57,192 nucleotides of DNA. It comes from Vitrella brassicaformis. Lineage: Eukaryota; Sar; Vitrellaceae. The DNA lies in the NCBI GenBank assembly GCA_001179505.1, contig CDMY01000493.1, positions 1 to 57,192 on the forward strand. The letters run 5' to 3'. The translations under genes were made by a program, and so were the position numbers. Of the stretch, positions 11,018-23,050 are shown piece by piece; positions within the stretch are counted from its first letter, which is position 1; the number at the start of each line of letters is the position of its first letter. The notes below the pieces were generated by a model. The model ran no database searches. It saw only the letters and a program-made list of their open reading frames with translations, and was not told the origin of the DNA.

Positions 11018-12669
11018 TCATGCTGATGCGTCGCTGACAATGGGGTCCTCAGCGGCCTCCTCGATCCACTCTTTGCACCCGCCCTGCATACATGGATGGC
11101 ATTCACACATACAGCAACCAGAGCCAGCCACACACATTACCTTGCGGCGGCTGCTTATGTGTGTGTGGTGAGTGCACTGCACTGGGACCGACCGTTCTGA
11201 GGATGGTGGCCTTTGCTTGCTGCCGCAAATTGCCACTGATCGATTAAGACGCAGCAAGACAGCATCCCATCCACAGCGACACGTTTTTTGTGGAGCGTGT
11301 CCGTATGAGTGCACGTGTGCACACCTGAGGAGGGATGTGAAGGAGTCTGCGATGAGAGTGTCCAAGAAAGAGCCTCTAGAAGGCAGCCCACGCGCGAACA
11401 TACACAACGTCTCAGTGCACTCCTGGTCAGCTGCGTAGATTTGCTGCATTGCATCCCACACACACGTACACACAGAGTTGCTCAGCACTGCCGTGCTTGC
11501 GGTCCCGCTTTTCCCTGCCCACCTGTGTCTCATTTCCCTCGCGAATCAGCAGGGCGCACCCACTAAGATGTGTTAGCATATACTCGGCAGTCATGTCGAC
11601 GCCTTCGCTGCCCGAGCACGGCAGTACGGGAGCACGGGCGTTCGGAAGTATGCCTGCATCGATGATGGTCTCGAGAATGGCTGGCTGCGACTCGGGCACC
11701 GTGTCTGATCACGCACACGGGAGGCATCACGTGGTTCGGTGGGTGGGTGGGTGGGTGGGTGGGAGGGTGGGCGTGTGGGTGTGTCCGTCCGTCTTACGAA
11801 TGGTGCTAGATATGGAAAGCAATGTCGATGCAAGCACGTTGGCCGCGTTCTCACGCGTCTCCTCGTCGGGCGATATCAACAATGGTGAGAGCTTGGACAG
11901 CAAGCCGTCTTCGAAGAAGGTATAGGCGAGCCGCGACGGGATGACTTCGGCCGGCTCCTTGGGCGCTGCAATCAAAGCAAACGAGACGTCCAGATCTATT
12001 GGTGTCAAGATGAAGATCCTCCTGGGCGTACCGTAAAAAAACTTTCTGAGGATGGTGGTTGCGGCTCTCTTGACCATCAGCTGCTGGTGGTCCAGCAGCT
12101 GCACGAGCGGAGGCAGCCCGTCAGCCTGGATCAATTCGCCCGCCCACAGCAAGCCGTTCTCATCGGCCGCAGCACAACTTGATGCAGCGGCACAAAAGGA
12201 GCCGAGGCAAGATCTATATCAGGCAGCTCTATGGCACGCTTGAGCGCCTCTATCAGGGAAGATATGGCACCCACCCTGACATAGACACACACACACACAA
12301 TGCTCACGGCGGTCAGTCAGCTGGCATGCCTTCTTCCATCTGTATCAACACTTACCGTATGAGTGCCTCCACTGCCTTCGTGTCCATTCTCCCGATTGAC
12401 GTCAGCAGCTTCGATGCCTCCTGCTGCACAGCCCACTCAACATGCTCGCCCAGCAGAGAAATGACAGCCGCCCCGAAACGGTCAGCAATGACAGCAGCAG
12501 CGTCACCCGGCCGTGTGCTGTTGGCGATGAATGCAGACATTGCCCGCAGAGCACTCAGCTGCTGCCACTTGTTGCTGCTCTCCAGCTGCGTTGTAAGGCT
12601 CGACGCCTCAGTGTCTTGCGAAGCCACTGCCGCCAAGCACAGGAACGCGAATAGGACAGCCGACAACAT
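11018..12669 (-). CDS. Secreted armadillo-like repeat protein with apparent frameshift
   Basis: Seven exons, right to left: 12669-12356, 12275-12032, 11965-11798, 11704-11523, 11443-11325, 11235-11193, 11083-11018. The start at 12669 gives a signal peptide (MLSAVLFAFLCLAAVASQ). The body is alpha-helical with armadillo-type phrases: NKWQQLSALRAMSAFIA, ADENGLLWAGELIQADGLPP, LLDHQQLMVKRAATTIL, TRENAANVLASTLL, ILETIIDAGILP. Exon 2 opens in one frame (GAISSLIEALKRAIELPD) but must close in another to match both the armadillo motif and the donor at 12032. The exon total is one base short of a multiple of three. The A4 run at 12194-12197 (T4 in sense) is the likeliest missing-base site. Otherwise this is a genuine mutation. 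About 379 residues if intact. Confidence 0.65.
11739..11772. repeat. (GGGT)n microsatellite
   Basis: About eight GGGT units with minor interruptions, inside an intron of the armadillo-like gene. On the transcribed strand it reads CACC repeats just upstream of CA-rich sequence and the acceptor. Confidence 0.8.
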
Positions 12670-12906
12670 CAGACGACTCGTGAAATGAAATACGCGTAGA
12701 TCTGAACCAGTGACGCTTTCAGGGACTCGCGAGTATGACACTTCCGGTGAGTCGTCCTCCGGAAGGCGATCGTCTGCACGTTTCACGAGGCAAAATTAGG
12801 GCACGGGTGGAGCAAAAGGGACGGCTGCGCCAAGCAACACTGTATGCCGGCTCTACGAAGAGGCCTACTACCGCAGAATATAGACAGATCTACCGATTGC
12901 TCTATC

Positions 12907-13748
12907 ATGACGTCCATCAGTGTCTTGCTGATGAGTCTGTTGGTGGTCATCAGCCCTGCCGAAGCAGTGATGGACGCCAAACAGGTCAGTCATACAGCGG
13001 AAGAACAAATGGGCAGCGCTTCTCATGTATGTGTGCCTGTCGTGCAGTCTGCCGGTTTCGTCCTCTTTCGCCGTCCCATCCCGCCCATCAGTGTGCCCTC
13101 GTCGGCCAACCGCATTGCGTATCGCCGCGACCCCAAAGTGACGGTGGCCAGCTCAACCATGGACCTCCTTCATGCCTTGACCGCCTCAGTAGACGTGAAG
13201 GTCTGGGTGAACATCACTACCAACAAGAGGAAGAGGGGCACGTACGGCGTCAAATGCACTCCCGACAAGCCTCTTGGCATCGTCCTGGACCGGGCTTGTG
13301 AGGAGGAGATTACCTCGTCAATCCTCAAAGGTCTCGACAGCTATGCCTTCGTGTACAACGGGACGCAGCTGGCTGTGAGCGACACTGTGGCCGAGGTGCT
13401 GGAGAGGGCCGGCAACAACGCAGCCAACGCCATCACACTCGAAGTCACCAAAGCACCGAGTAAGCCAACCAGCGAGGCAGCCAGACAGCCGTAGGATGAT
13501 GCAGGGAGGTGGCGGGAGGGGTCATGGGAAGAGCGGGAAGGAGACAGAGGACGGGTAAGTAACATACGGACACGTGTGTGTCTGTGTGTGCGTTCGTGTC
13601 AGCGAAGGCACGTGTGAACAGACGACGCGCGAGGCGCCGCTTCAGGGGCTCGAGCGTCGATGAAGGGCTTTATGAGGCTCTCATAGATGACAGAGGCTCG
13701 AGCGTCGATGAAGCGCTTTATTATGCTCTCATTTGTGATGATGATTGA
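12907..13748 (+). CDS. Small secreted protein with C-terminal 16-residue tandem repeat
   Basis: Three exons: 12907-12984, 13048-13459, 13603-13748 (phases 0 and 1); 211 residues. The start at 12907 gives a signal peptide (MTSISVLLMSLLVVISPAEA). A longer frame from 12844 would hide it. The central exon is a compact mixed domain with one Cys-Thr-Pro-Asp loop and a KVWVNITTNKRKRGTYG stretch. The last exon is strongly basic (RVNRRRARRRFRG), then carries two copies of a 16-residue unit starting RGSSVDE and ending ALI-D, finishing in acidic CDDD. The repeat is also visible in DNA, with copies starting at 13647 and 13695. No family was recognised. It is divergent to the armadillo-like gene, 237 bp between starts. 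Confidence 0.7.
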
Positions 13749-14911
13749 TCGCTTGGTACTGAATCTGCCCGGCTCCAGCTCTACGGCTACAGGCTCGACC
13801 CGCAAACAATCGCCCCAATCCGGCCTTTCTGTCTGCTTGCTGACCACTCTGATGTCGGCTGCCATCTGTCTGTGTCTGCAGTGCCTGAGGCTTTACGCGG
13901 TAGCGATGCCGCCGGCGAGTTTGGCATTGAGTGCGCCAGGCCGCTGCTCATGGGGCCTTGACGACTACTGCAACCTGACGACTTGGGCGTCCGTCCATGT
14001 GTTGCTTCGGGTGTGAACTGAGGAGGACAGCTCGCCAGACAACTACCACCTCAGCCTGATCTGGTTGATGGCTTCACACACACGCAGGCCGCCTGACTAT
14101 TTCACATGTGCGGATCTGCCATCAAGTAGGGGCGGGAAAGGAACGGATGTGTAGTGTAGTGTGAAACACGAAGGTTTTTCGTTTGTATATTATGTGCGGC
14201 CCATCCTGCCTCTCTGTGTGTGACTGACTCTCTCGACTGATGGGTGTTCTTAGTTTGTCGACCAGTGAGCCGGTCTTCCTTGGTTGGTGTGGTGTGTGGT
14301 GTGTGTGGGACTCGGCGAGTGAATGAGTGCACACATGGCATCCGGCGGCCGGCCGTGACGACAAAGTGAAGGATGTCTGTGGGGTGTGATTGACGTCTGT
14401 GTGATGTGAGGGTGAGGTCAAGTGACAGACAGACAGACGGGCAGCCCTACACGTGTGGACATCGTCGAATGGAATGGGTGAAGGCATGCATCATTATTGT
14501 GCAAGCTTGACTGATATTGAGTCGGTTGACACACATGTCAAGAGTCACGCACATGCACCACACACACGCGCCACTCTGTCTGTATTTCTGCCGACTCAAC
14601 CAACCACTCATTCATTCACTCATTCACTCAGTCCACCGTTGTGTCAATGAAGGCGTCCCACACCAACCACACAACGAGGGAGAGAGAGCACCAAACCGTC
14701 TCGCATCCATCCATCCGTCCATCACAATCAAACCATTACCCATACCATTCCCATACACACATCAACGTCGACAACCAAAGCGAGACGGATGGCGGCCGTC
14801 GCGAAAACATCCGCGGAAGCCTCCAATCGCCTGTCTGTGGCTGTCTGTGTCGGTGTGCTGTGTGGTGCATGGCATCGATCCATGGGTGTCTGTTTGTCTG
14901 TGTGTGTCAGG
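13749..14911. other. Intergenic, no gene supported
   Basis: About 1.16 kb between converging genes. Open frames on both strands (for example plus 13687-14016) lack phase-compatible splice partners and have simple-repeat composition. The proximal part is presumably 3' UTR. Nothing else was recognised. Confidence 0.5.
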
Positions 14912-15159
14912 TCATCTGAACTGCGGCCTCTGCTGGTAGCCGCCGCCGGGTCTGGGGCCCTGGCCCTGCTGAGTGGTCGAGATGATGTGGATGTTGGGCA
15001 GATCCATCTTCAACTCCCTAGCGAGGGACGGACAGAGGGACGGAGGGACACACCAAGAAGACCGTCACCATGTGGATGAATGGATGGATGGATGGAAGGA
15101 TTGCCCTATCGGCGGATCTGTCTGCCTGTCTGTCTGTCTGTCTGTGGGCCTGTGTGTGC

Positions 15160-15191
<32 letters not shown>

Positions 15192-15765
15192 CCCTTCCTC
15201 CCTCTCTACATACTTGAGCATTTCCTTGGTGTCTGCGTCGACGTGGATGGAGTCGGTCTCGACCTCTGACCGCTCGGGGATGAACTCCATCCGCCGCTCC
15301 CGCTCCTCCTCCTGGAGCTTCAAAGAGATGCCTCGCACGGGTCCCTTCTGGATGCGCTTCATCAAATGCTAACACACACACACACACATGGCAGATATCA
15401 GCAAAGCGAGGCTCTCGTATGGTGTGGCGGCTGGATTGGGTGTGGTCGTTCGTACAGTGACGAAGCCGGCGATTTTGTTCCTGAGTCGCTTGGAGGGGAT
15501 GATGCCCACCTCCTCCGAGATCTTCTTGTTGATCTGGAAGTCCAGCGTCAGCCTACACACACGCACACGGTAGATCTGTCATCTGCGGCGGCGGGTGCGT
15601 GTCTGTGTGTGTGCTCACTTGGAGTAGTACTTCTCCACTATCATCCGCGCGGCCCTCTTGACCGTCTTGGTGCGCACACGACCCTGACACACACAACCAA
15701 CACACAGCAGACGACAAACGGCGAGATTCGGACTCGCTGCAGGCTGCGTGCCTGTGGCTCACCAT
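14912..15765 (-). CDS. RPS17: 40S ribosomal protein eS17
   Basis: Five exons, right to left: 15765-15763, 15683-15619, 15552-15456, 15368-15214, 15017-14912; 141 residues, the usual size for eS17. The protein opens [20 protein letters not shown] and continues with the diagnostic [19 protein letters not shown] and [19 protein letters not shown]. The C-terminus is Gly/Gln-rich ([17 protein letters not shown]). It is a component of the small cytosolic ribosomal subunit. Exon 1 carries only the ATG codon. The intron begins at the next base. Two TGCGAGCT elements lie 48-78 nt upstream. It is divergent to the HAD phosphatase gene, 203 bp between start codons. Confidence 0.97.
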
Positions 15766-15812
15766 GGTGGTTCACACACAGGCGTTGCTGCGTTGGCGCG
15801 TCGATGCCAAAT

Positions 15813-15843
15813 TGCGAGCTCAGCCGCGCCTCAGTTGCGAGCT
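15813..15843 (+). promoter_or_regulatory. Pair of TGCGAGCT elements in divergent promoter
   Basis: Octamer copies at 15813-15820 and 15836-15843, followed by CA and AA respectively. They lie between the start codons of eS17 and the HAD phosphatase. Function is inferred from recurrence upstream of other genes in the window. Confidence 0.45.
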
Positions 15844-15968
15844 AAAGCTCAGAGGGAGATCTGCAAGCGAAGAAAGAAAAGGAAAATAGAACAGCTGGAG
15901 CGTTTGTAGACGACGTGATTTGATAAGATGGAGGTGAACTTGAGTTGATCGGAGATTGCCCTTCCGCG

Positions 15969-17776
15969 ATGGTGCACTGCTCATCGTCGAGCCTCAGGCT
16001 GACCCTGTCGACAGGCATGTCCTTCATGCACTCGTTCGTGCTGCTGCTGGCCCAGGTGCCCGCCACCAACGTGCCCCGGTGCCCGCCGGCCTTTCTGGTG
16101 CCCTGGTGGGAGAAGGGCGCTCTGCGGCAGAATGGCAGCGCTTCGCGGCAGTGGAACAACGTGCAGGTGGCACACACACATGACATAACCATACACACAA
16201 ACATACATACAAAGAGGAAACGGTGTTGTTGTTTGGTGTGTATTGACTGTGTGTGTGTGGCTGTGCAGGTGGTGGTGGATGTTGACGACACCATCAAGTC
16301 CAGCGGCGGATGGCGGATTCTCAACATTCCCATCGGCGGCATCGACACACAGTGAGAGAGGAGAGGACCCACAAGGAGATCTCGAGGGCAGAGGGAAGGA
16401 AATGATGCCTGCCTGTCTGTCTGCCTGTAGGTATGACCGTGGCGTCTTCTACCCCGGTGCATCCCAGTTTGTGTTTGAGCTGGCGACCCACCAGCCGCGG
16501 CCGTCCAGCCCGCCTCGAAAAATCGGCAACAGTGTCAAGCCCCTGCCCCTCGCTGTCCTCACCGCCCGCATTCCCCAGGTGCCCATCAAGCGCACCTCCA
16601 CTGTCTTCCGGCGGTTCAGGGAGATTGCCAATGAAAACAACTATGCCGAGTGGGGAATCGACCTCAGAAATGGGTGCGTGACGGAGTGGTGGGACAGACT
16701 GATGGGCGATGGATGGATGGATGGATTGTGTGTCAGTGTGTTGTATTCGACGCTGAAGCAGTGGGTGTTTCAGTGGACCAAGGGGGACCGTAAGTTTGAG
16801 AACTTCGAGCTCCTCAAACAGAGACGGAGGCGGCAGTTTGGACACGACAAAGTCAAGTGAGTCAGGATTGACCCATTGCAGCATGGAGCAGACACACGGA
16901 TATTCAGACAGACAACCCCTTTTCTCTCTCTGTGCGCTGTGGTTTGGTGTGGTGTGGTGTAGGTATGTGTGGGTGGGCGACACGGGCGAGATGGACAGAG
17001 AGGCCGGCGAGATGATGGCCAGGAAGCACCCCGAGAGCATCCTGTAAGCATTTCAATGACAGCAAACATCCATCCATCCATCCACCCACCACCCATCCAT
17101 CCATCCAATCAATGAATGAGTGTGTGTTCGCCTGTCGCCGCGCTGTTCAGTGCCGTTTTTCTGCATTATGTGTCCGAGCGACACCATCTGCCCGCCGAGC
17201 TGCCCGAAGACTACTCAGTCAACGGCACTCCCATCTACTTCTTCAGGTGCCCTCCCACCACACACACACACATATCCCATCCACCCCTCCCCATGTGTGT
17301 GTATGTGTGTGTGTAGGACTTACATCGGTGCGGCCAGCAAGGCGGCTGCCAGCAGCCTGATCAGCGGCGACTCCTTGGTGCGTGTGGTCAACCGTGCGGT
17401 CAAGGACCTCGACCGCATGAACGTCAGGGCCACCTCTTCCAAGTGGAGGGACCTCAGAATGGACTTCGAGGTAAGCACACACCATTCCCTTCCTCCCACC
17501 CTGTCTGTGTGTGTGTGTGTGTGTGTGTGTCAGGAGGCCGAGCGGTTGCTGGGCCCGTGGCGGAAGTTCAGAGACCCCGCATGGCTGGAAGCCAAGAAGG
17601 CGCTTGAAGACAAGTTCAACCCCACAGTGCTCGCAGACAAGCAGCGGAAAGGCAGCAGCAGTGGGTCAAGGACTTATCGACCTGTGTCAGCACAGCAACC
17701 GCCCCCACCCCCTCCCCCTCAGCAGCCGCCACGGCCACAGCAGCAAGGCGCTGCCTTCGCCTTCGTGTTCGAGTGA
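15969..17776 (+). CDS. APP1/DUF2183-type HAD phosphatase
   Basis: Eight exons: 15969-16166, 16269-16351, 16431-16673, 16737-16856, 16963-17043, 17151-17246, 17317-17470, 17534-17776; 405 residues, all phases agree. HAD motif I is VVVDVDDTIKSSG, with the nucleophile and acid/base Asp pair in DVDDT. Motif II is VLTARIP, then a basic stretch RRRRQFGHDKVKYVWVGDT contains the motif III Lys and motif IV GDTGEMD. The order and DxDDTIK spelling match the App1 phosphatidate phosphatase catalytic domain (DUF2183), which removes phosphate from phosphatidic acid in yeast. The substrate here is inferred. The C-terminus is Gln/Pro-rich. An in-frame ATG at 15945 is an alternative start. Confidence 0.82.
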
Positions 17777-18656
17777 TGATTCGTATCTTGATGGTTGATG
17801 TGCGGCCGAATGTGTCTGAGTGATGTGCTGTTGTGTTGGGAGGCTTTTTGGTCAGCCAGTCAAGTCTGGTGTGTGTTACTTAGTCAGTTAGCCCTTCCTT
17901 CTCGCTCGCAAAGATGGCCTTTTTGTGTCTGGTGGGCGGTGGGCGGCGGGGCGGCTGGTGGCAAGAGGTATTTGTTTGTTGTCCCGGCCGTGCGAGGAGG
18001 GAAAAGAAGAGAGCGGCTGTGTGAATGAATGGAGAGCCTGAGAGGCTCAGTTTTGCCTTCTTGGTTGCAGATACCTGCCGGTGGGTACCTAGATTGACTG
18101 ATTGGCGAGAATGAGATGGATGGATGGATGCGTGTGGGTTCACGTGGGTTTTGGCATATCCACTGTTAGAAGAATGCACGATTGCCGTGGCTGATCGATC
18201 GATCGGTTCAAAACAGGCCGGTCTGTCTGTCTGCACCGCGACACGAATGCACTCACGCGTTACCACCTACCTACCGAGAGCACCTCACTCACACAACACT
18301 CACGCTCACGCCACACACACACACACCACACACATGGTTCGATTCAGGCACGCTTTGCGCGTGGATGCGTAGCAGATGGATCCGGCCGGCCGGCCAGCCA
18401 GCCACACTAAAAAGATAACAGACAGGCACATTGATTCGTTCATTCTTTCCGTCCCATGGCCACAGCGTCCGTCCGTCTAGGCAGTCCGCCCCGCCCCGCC
18501 CGCCGCCCATTGGGGCATCACTCAATCAACCGACCAACCAAGCAGCCCACCGGAGAGAACAGGCAGATAGATAAAGTCCCCTCCCTCCCTCCTCCCTCGG
18601 CGTGTCTGTCTGAGTGAGTGTGCCTTGATCGGTCTGATCTGATCGGTCTATCTAGA
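17777..18656. other. Intergenic between converging genes
   Basis: About 880 bases, CA-rich near 18285-18335, with short TGGA repeats near 18115-18130. A tRNA B-box-like string at 18333 has no tRNA fold around it. No gene is supported. Confidence 0.5.
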
Positions 18657-19680
<1,024 letters not shown>

Positions 19681-22600
19681 ATGGGTGACGGCGAGAGCGG
19701 TGGGGGCTCAGCAGACGACGACCCCTCCGCCGTATGTCACTTCGAGCGCCTGGGGCAGCCGGCCGATTGCCTGTGCTTGGTCTTCCTCACTGCAAGGTGC
19801 GCGCGATATTGACGAATAACAACTCCACACACAAAGGAAAGGCCCCAATATGGGTGTAATTGCGTGTGTGTGCGTGTGTGTGTATGAGTGTGTTCAGGGA
19901 GTTGGGTCGGATGTGCCGGACGTCACGCGCCTTCTGCCATGGGATAGTCCCCGGTGCGTCGGAGCTCATCATCAGCCTCAAGTACGGCTACGCAGCGGCC
20001 GACCTTCCCTCCCCTGAGGCACTCCGCACCACTCGGGCCGCGACCACGATCCTCCCCCTCTCATTTGCGTTTCCCTGCCCATCGCCCTCTCGCCAGTCGC
20101 TGCTGACACTGCTGCCGGCGTCGTTGCGTGGGGCTGGAGGTGGTTCGGTGTGTGTGGATGGCACCAGCAGCACCAGCAGCAGCAGCGGCAACGGGAATAG
20201 CAATAGCACTGGTCGGCCGGCTGTGGCTGAGGCGGCGGTATCTTTGTGTCGGCTGAGATTTTTGGAGTACTGCCACACAAGGCAGCCCACACTGCAGGGT
20301 CAGTCAGTGACAGTGACTTTTAGCTTAGCTAGCTGAGCTGGTGTGATTGAGTGGCAACGGTCCGTTCCGTGTGCCGTTGATTGTATGTCCGTGTGTGTGT
20401 GTGTGTCTGTGTGTGCAGGGGGGTTGAACTATTCGGTGTTGGTTGACGGCAGCCGAGGTCGTGTGCTGAGTTTCGGCGACGGTGCGTGCGGCAAGCTGGG
20501 GCTGGGCGACAGAGTCGACCGCACAAGACCCACACACATCGGTATGTGCACACACACGTAGCCAACCGACCAACCAACCAAGGGCAGCATTGTCAACGAG
20601 TGTCATGACGCTCTCTCTCTCTCTCTCTCTGTCTTTCCGCTTGTCCAGAGAGGTTTGGTTCTCGTACTGATGGTGGTGCCGGTGACGGTAGTGTTGGTGT
20701 CGGTGTCGTCGACGAGTGTGTGGGCATCAGCTGCGGCGACTTCAACACGGCAGCCCTCACAAAGGACGGACGGCTGTTCACCTGGGGATACGACTGCACA
20801 GAGAAAAGTACACACACACACACACACAGAGGCACACCAAAGACAAAACCGACCATGCCATCTGTGACAGCAGATCGTGCAAGCGGCCCCTTGTACGCCG
20901 ACCACCTTGCCCCAGTGCCTGTATCGCTCCCCCGCCCCCAGCCTGGCATGATGACCACCGCCACCATTACCCAGGTGGCGTGTGGCGGCGGGCACACCCT
21001 CATGGTGTCGGCCGACGGGCGGGCCTGGAGTTTCGGGTGCGGCGTGGACGGACAGCTGGGGCTCAACGAGCGGGCCGACAAGCTCACACCACAGCTCGTA
21101 CACGTACCCGCTGCTGCAGATGCCGCTGCTGCTGCCGCCGGTGATGAGAGTGGCGAAGTGCAGCAGGGGAATGGGCGGCAGAGAGTGGTGCAGGTGAGTG
21201 ACTGAGTGAGTGAATGGGGCAGAGAGCGCAACACAGAGACGGGCGGATGTGTCGGTGTGTCATGCATGTGTGTGGTGTGTGTCGTGTGTGCATGTTTTTG
21301 TGTGTGGGTGACAGGTTGCGGCCGGTCGTCGGCACAGTTTGCTGCTGACGCTGGTTGGTGAGGTGTACAGCTTCGGCGAGGGGTCGCACGGCCGACTCGG
21401 ACTGGGACACAGGCGAGACGCACTCATTCCCACGCGCATTCGACACATACGCGGTGCGCACTCACTCCCAAGCCCGGCCAGACACACGAACACCCATTCA
21501 ATGTGTGTGATGTGTGTCTGCTGCATCAGACACCAGTGGCACCTCGACCCCCAGCAGTGCGTCAGCGTCGAGTGTGCCGACGTCGGCCCTGTCGCCCTTT
21601 GTGTCCATCGCAGCCGGCGGTTTCCACAGCGCCTTCATCGACTACGAGGGCCACATGTACACATGCGGCAGGGGCAACTATGGCTGCCTCGGACACGGAG
21701 GCGCCGAAGAGGTCAGTCCAGTCAGTGACCAACCCCCCATACACACAACACACGTGTCCTCCTTGTGTGTGTGTGTGTCAGGATGAGCTGTGTCCGCGGC
21801 ATGTGGTCTCCCTGCGGCACACCCCCATTGCCACAGCGGCCCTGGGCGCCCACCACACGTTGGCCCTCACACGTGCCCGGCAGGTCTTTGCGTGGGGTCA
21901 GGGCGGCTTCGGGCGGCTGGGGCTCGGCGAGGGCGCCACCGACACTGTGCTGCCGCAATTGATTCGGGCGCTGCGGGGAACGGTACATATACCGTGGGAA
22001 GTGCGTGTGTGGGCGCCATCACGATTGTGTGTTGTGTTGGGTGCAGCGTGTGGTTGAGATAGCCGCTGGGGACTATCACTCCCTGGCCAAGACGGAGCAA
22101 GGCCGGGTGAGCAAGCGAGATGTTATGACACTTAACACACAGATAGGCGCCTTGTGTTGCTTCATCTCATCTGGTATGGTATGGTGTGGGTCGTGTGTCA
22201 GGTGTACACGTGGGGTAGGGGCTCTGAGGGCGAGCTCGGCCACAACGACGCCAACAACGAAGACCAGTATACACCCAGGTACACACAAACAACACAACAC
22301 AACACAGCCGCAAAACCGCACATGCCATTCATTCCCTCTCATTCATTCACAATAATCATCCTCAGGCTCCTGCGTCTGTCCGCCCCCGCCCCCTCCCAGC
22401 ACCACCCCCGCTCCCGACGCAAATCGTCATCGGCCACCACCACCAGCGAGCCATCCAGCAACAGCAAGCAGGCCCCCGTCTCCCCACCCACCCCCCTCTA
22501 CCCCCTCATCTCTCCCAACGGCGAGCCCTCCACAGCCATGCGGCTGCCGCAGTCGCCCTCACTGATAATGGGCTCGCCGCTGACGTGTAAGAAGCGCATG

Positions 22601-23050
22601 CCCAGAGACCCTCAGAGCAGCGACCACGATGGCGCATCCGAGGGCCCATCCCGTCCCTTCTTCTCGCCGCCATGGAAGCGGCCAGAGAGGGAGGCGGTGC
22701 CGCCACCGGCCTCGCCATTGCCGGCGCTGCAGCAGGAAGCGCCAGACTCCCCGGGTGTGGGTGTGGGTGGGGATGAGGGCGGGCAGCCGTGGAAGCTGCC
22801 CCCGCACCCCCACGCTGCTGCTGGCGCCTCTGGGTCGTCTTATTTTGGTATCAGTAGTCTCTTTGCGGGGGTGCTGGGGCGGGGGTTTGGGAAGAGAGAG
22901 AGTGAGGGTGACAGTGGTGCCAGGGAGGGAGAGGTGGGGAGGGACGTTGTCCTTGTAGAGGGGAACGGTATCGGTGAGAGGGCAGGGGACGATGGTGACG
23001 GTGAGGGTGACCTTGATCGCAGCCCGCGAGTGTGTCTGTGTCACCACTAG
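19681..23050 (+). CDS. F-box and RCC1-repeat protein
   Basis: Eleven exons: 19681-19796, 19898-20298, 20419-20541, 20649-20807, 20871-21193, 21315-21453, 21530-21711, 21782-21982, 22047-22106, 22202-22278, 22366-23050; 821 residues, all phases agree. An F-box-like segment comes first (FERLGQPADCLCLVFLTARE). At least six RCC1 blades follow, with phrases such as VLSFGDGACGKLGLGDR, AWSFGCGVDGQLGLNER, VYSFGEGSHGRLGLGHR, MYTCGRGNYGCLGHGG, FAWGQGGFGRLGLGEG and VYTWGRGSEGELGHND. Each is preceded by a GGGHTL/AAGRRHSL-type strand. The tail is Ser/Pro-rich and disordered. F-box proteins recruit substrates to SCF ubiquitin ligases, with the propeller as recognition module. That role is inferred. Introns tend to separate blades. 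Confidence 0.85.

Noticed and set aside
10939-11023. Acidic minus-strand frame starting MSAMEALEALEDD just after the armadillo-like stop
   Set aside because: No splice option joins it in phase, and it is too short to stand alone. It is probably 3' UTR or chance.
12205-12235. A 24-nt GT...AG segment that might be a tiny intron in the armadillo-like exon
   Set aside because: Its removal does not restore phase, and all other introns here are about 50 nt or longer. A missing base is simpler.
13687-14016. Plus-strand frame with hydrophobic stretches after the small secreted gene
   Set aside because: It overlaps the last exon in another frame and has no acceptor or start context. Treated as 3' UTR.
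15153-15190. Regular short TG repeats that might be taken for an array element
   Set aside because: This is a dinucleotide microsatellite within an eS17 intron, not a CRISPR or spacer structure.
18333-18346. GGTTCGATTC string resembling a tRNA B box
   Set aside because: No A box or cloverleaf can be drawn around it. The flanks are CA repeat.
20593-21423. Minus-strand open frame of 276 codons
   Set aside because: It is antisense to RCC1 blades that are strongly supported on the plus strand.
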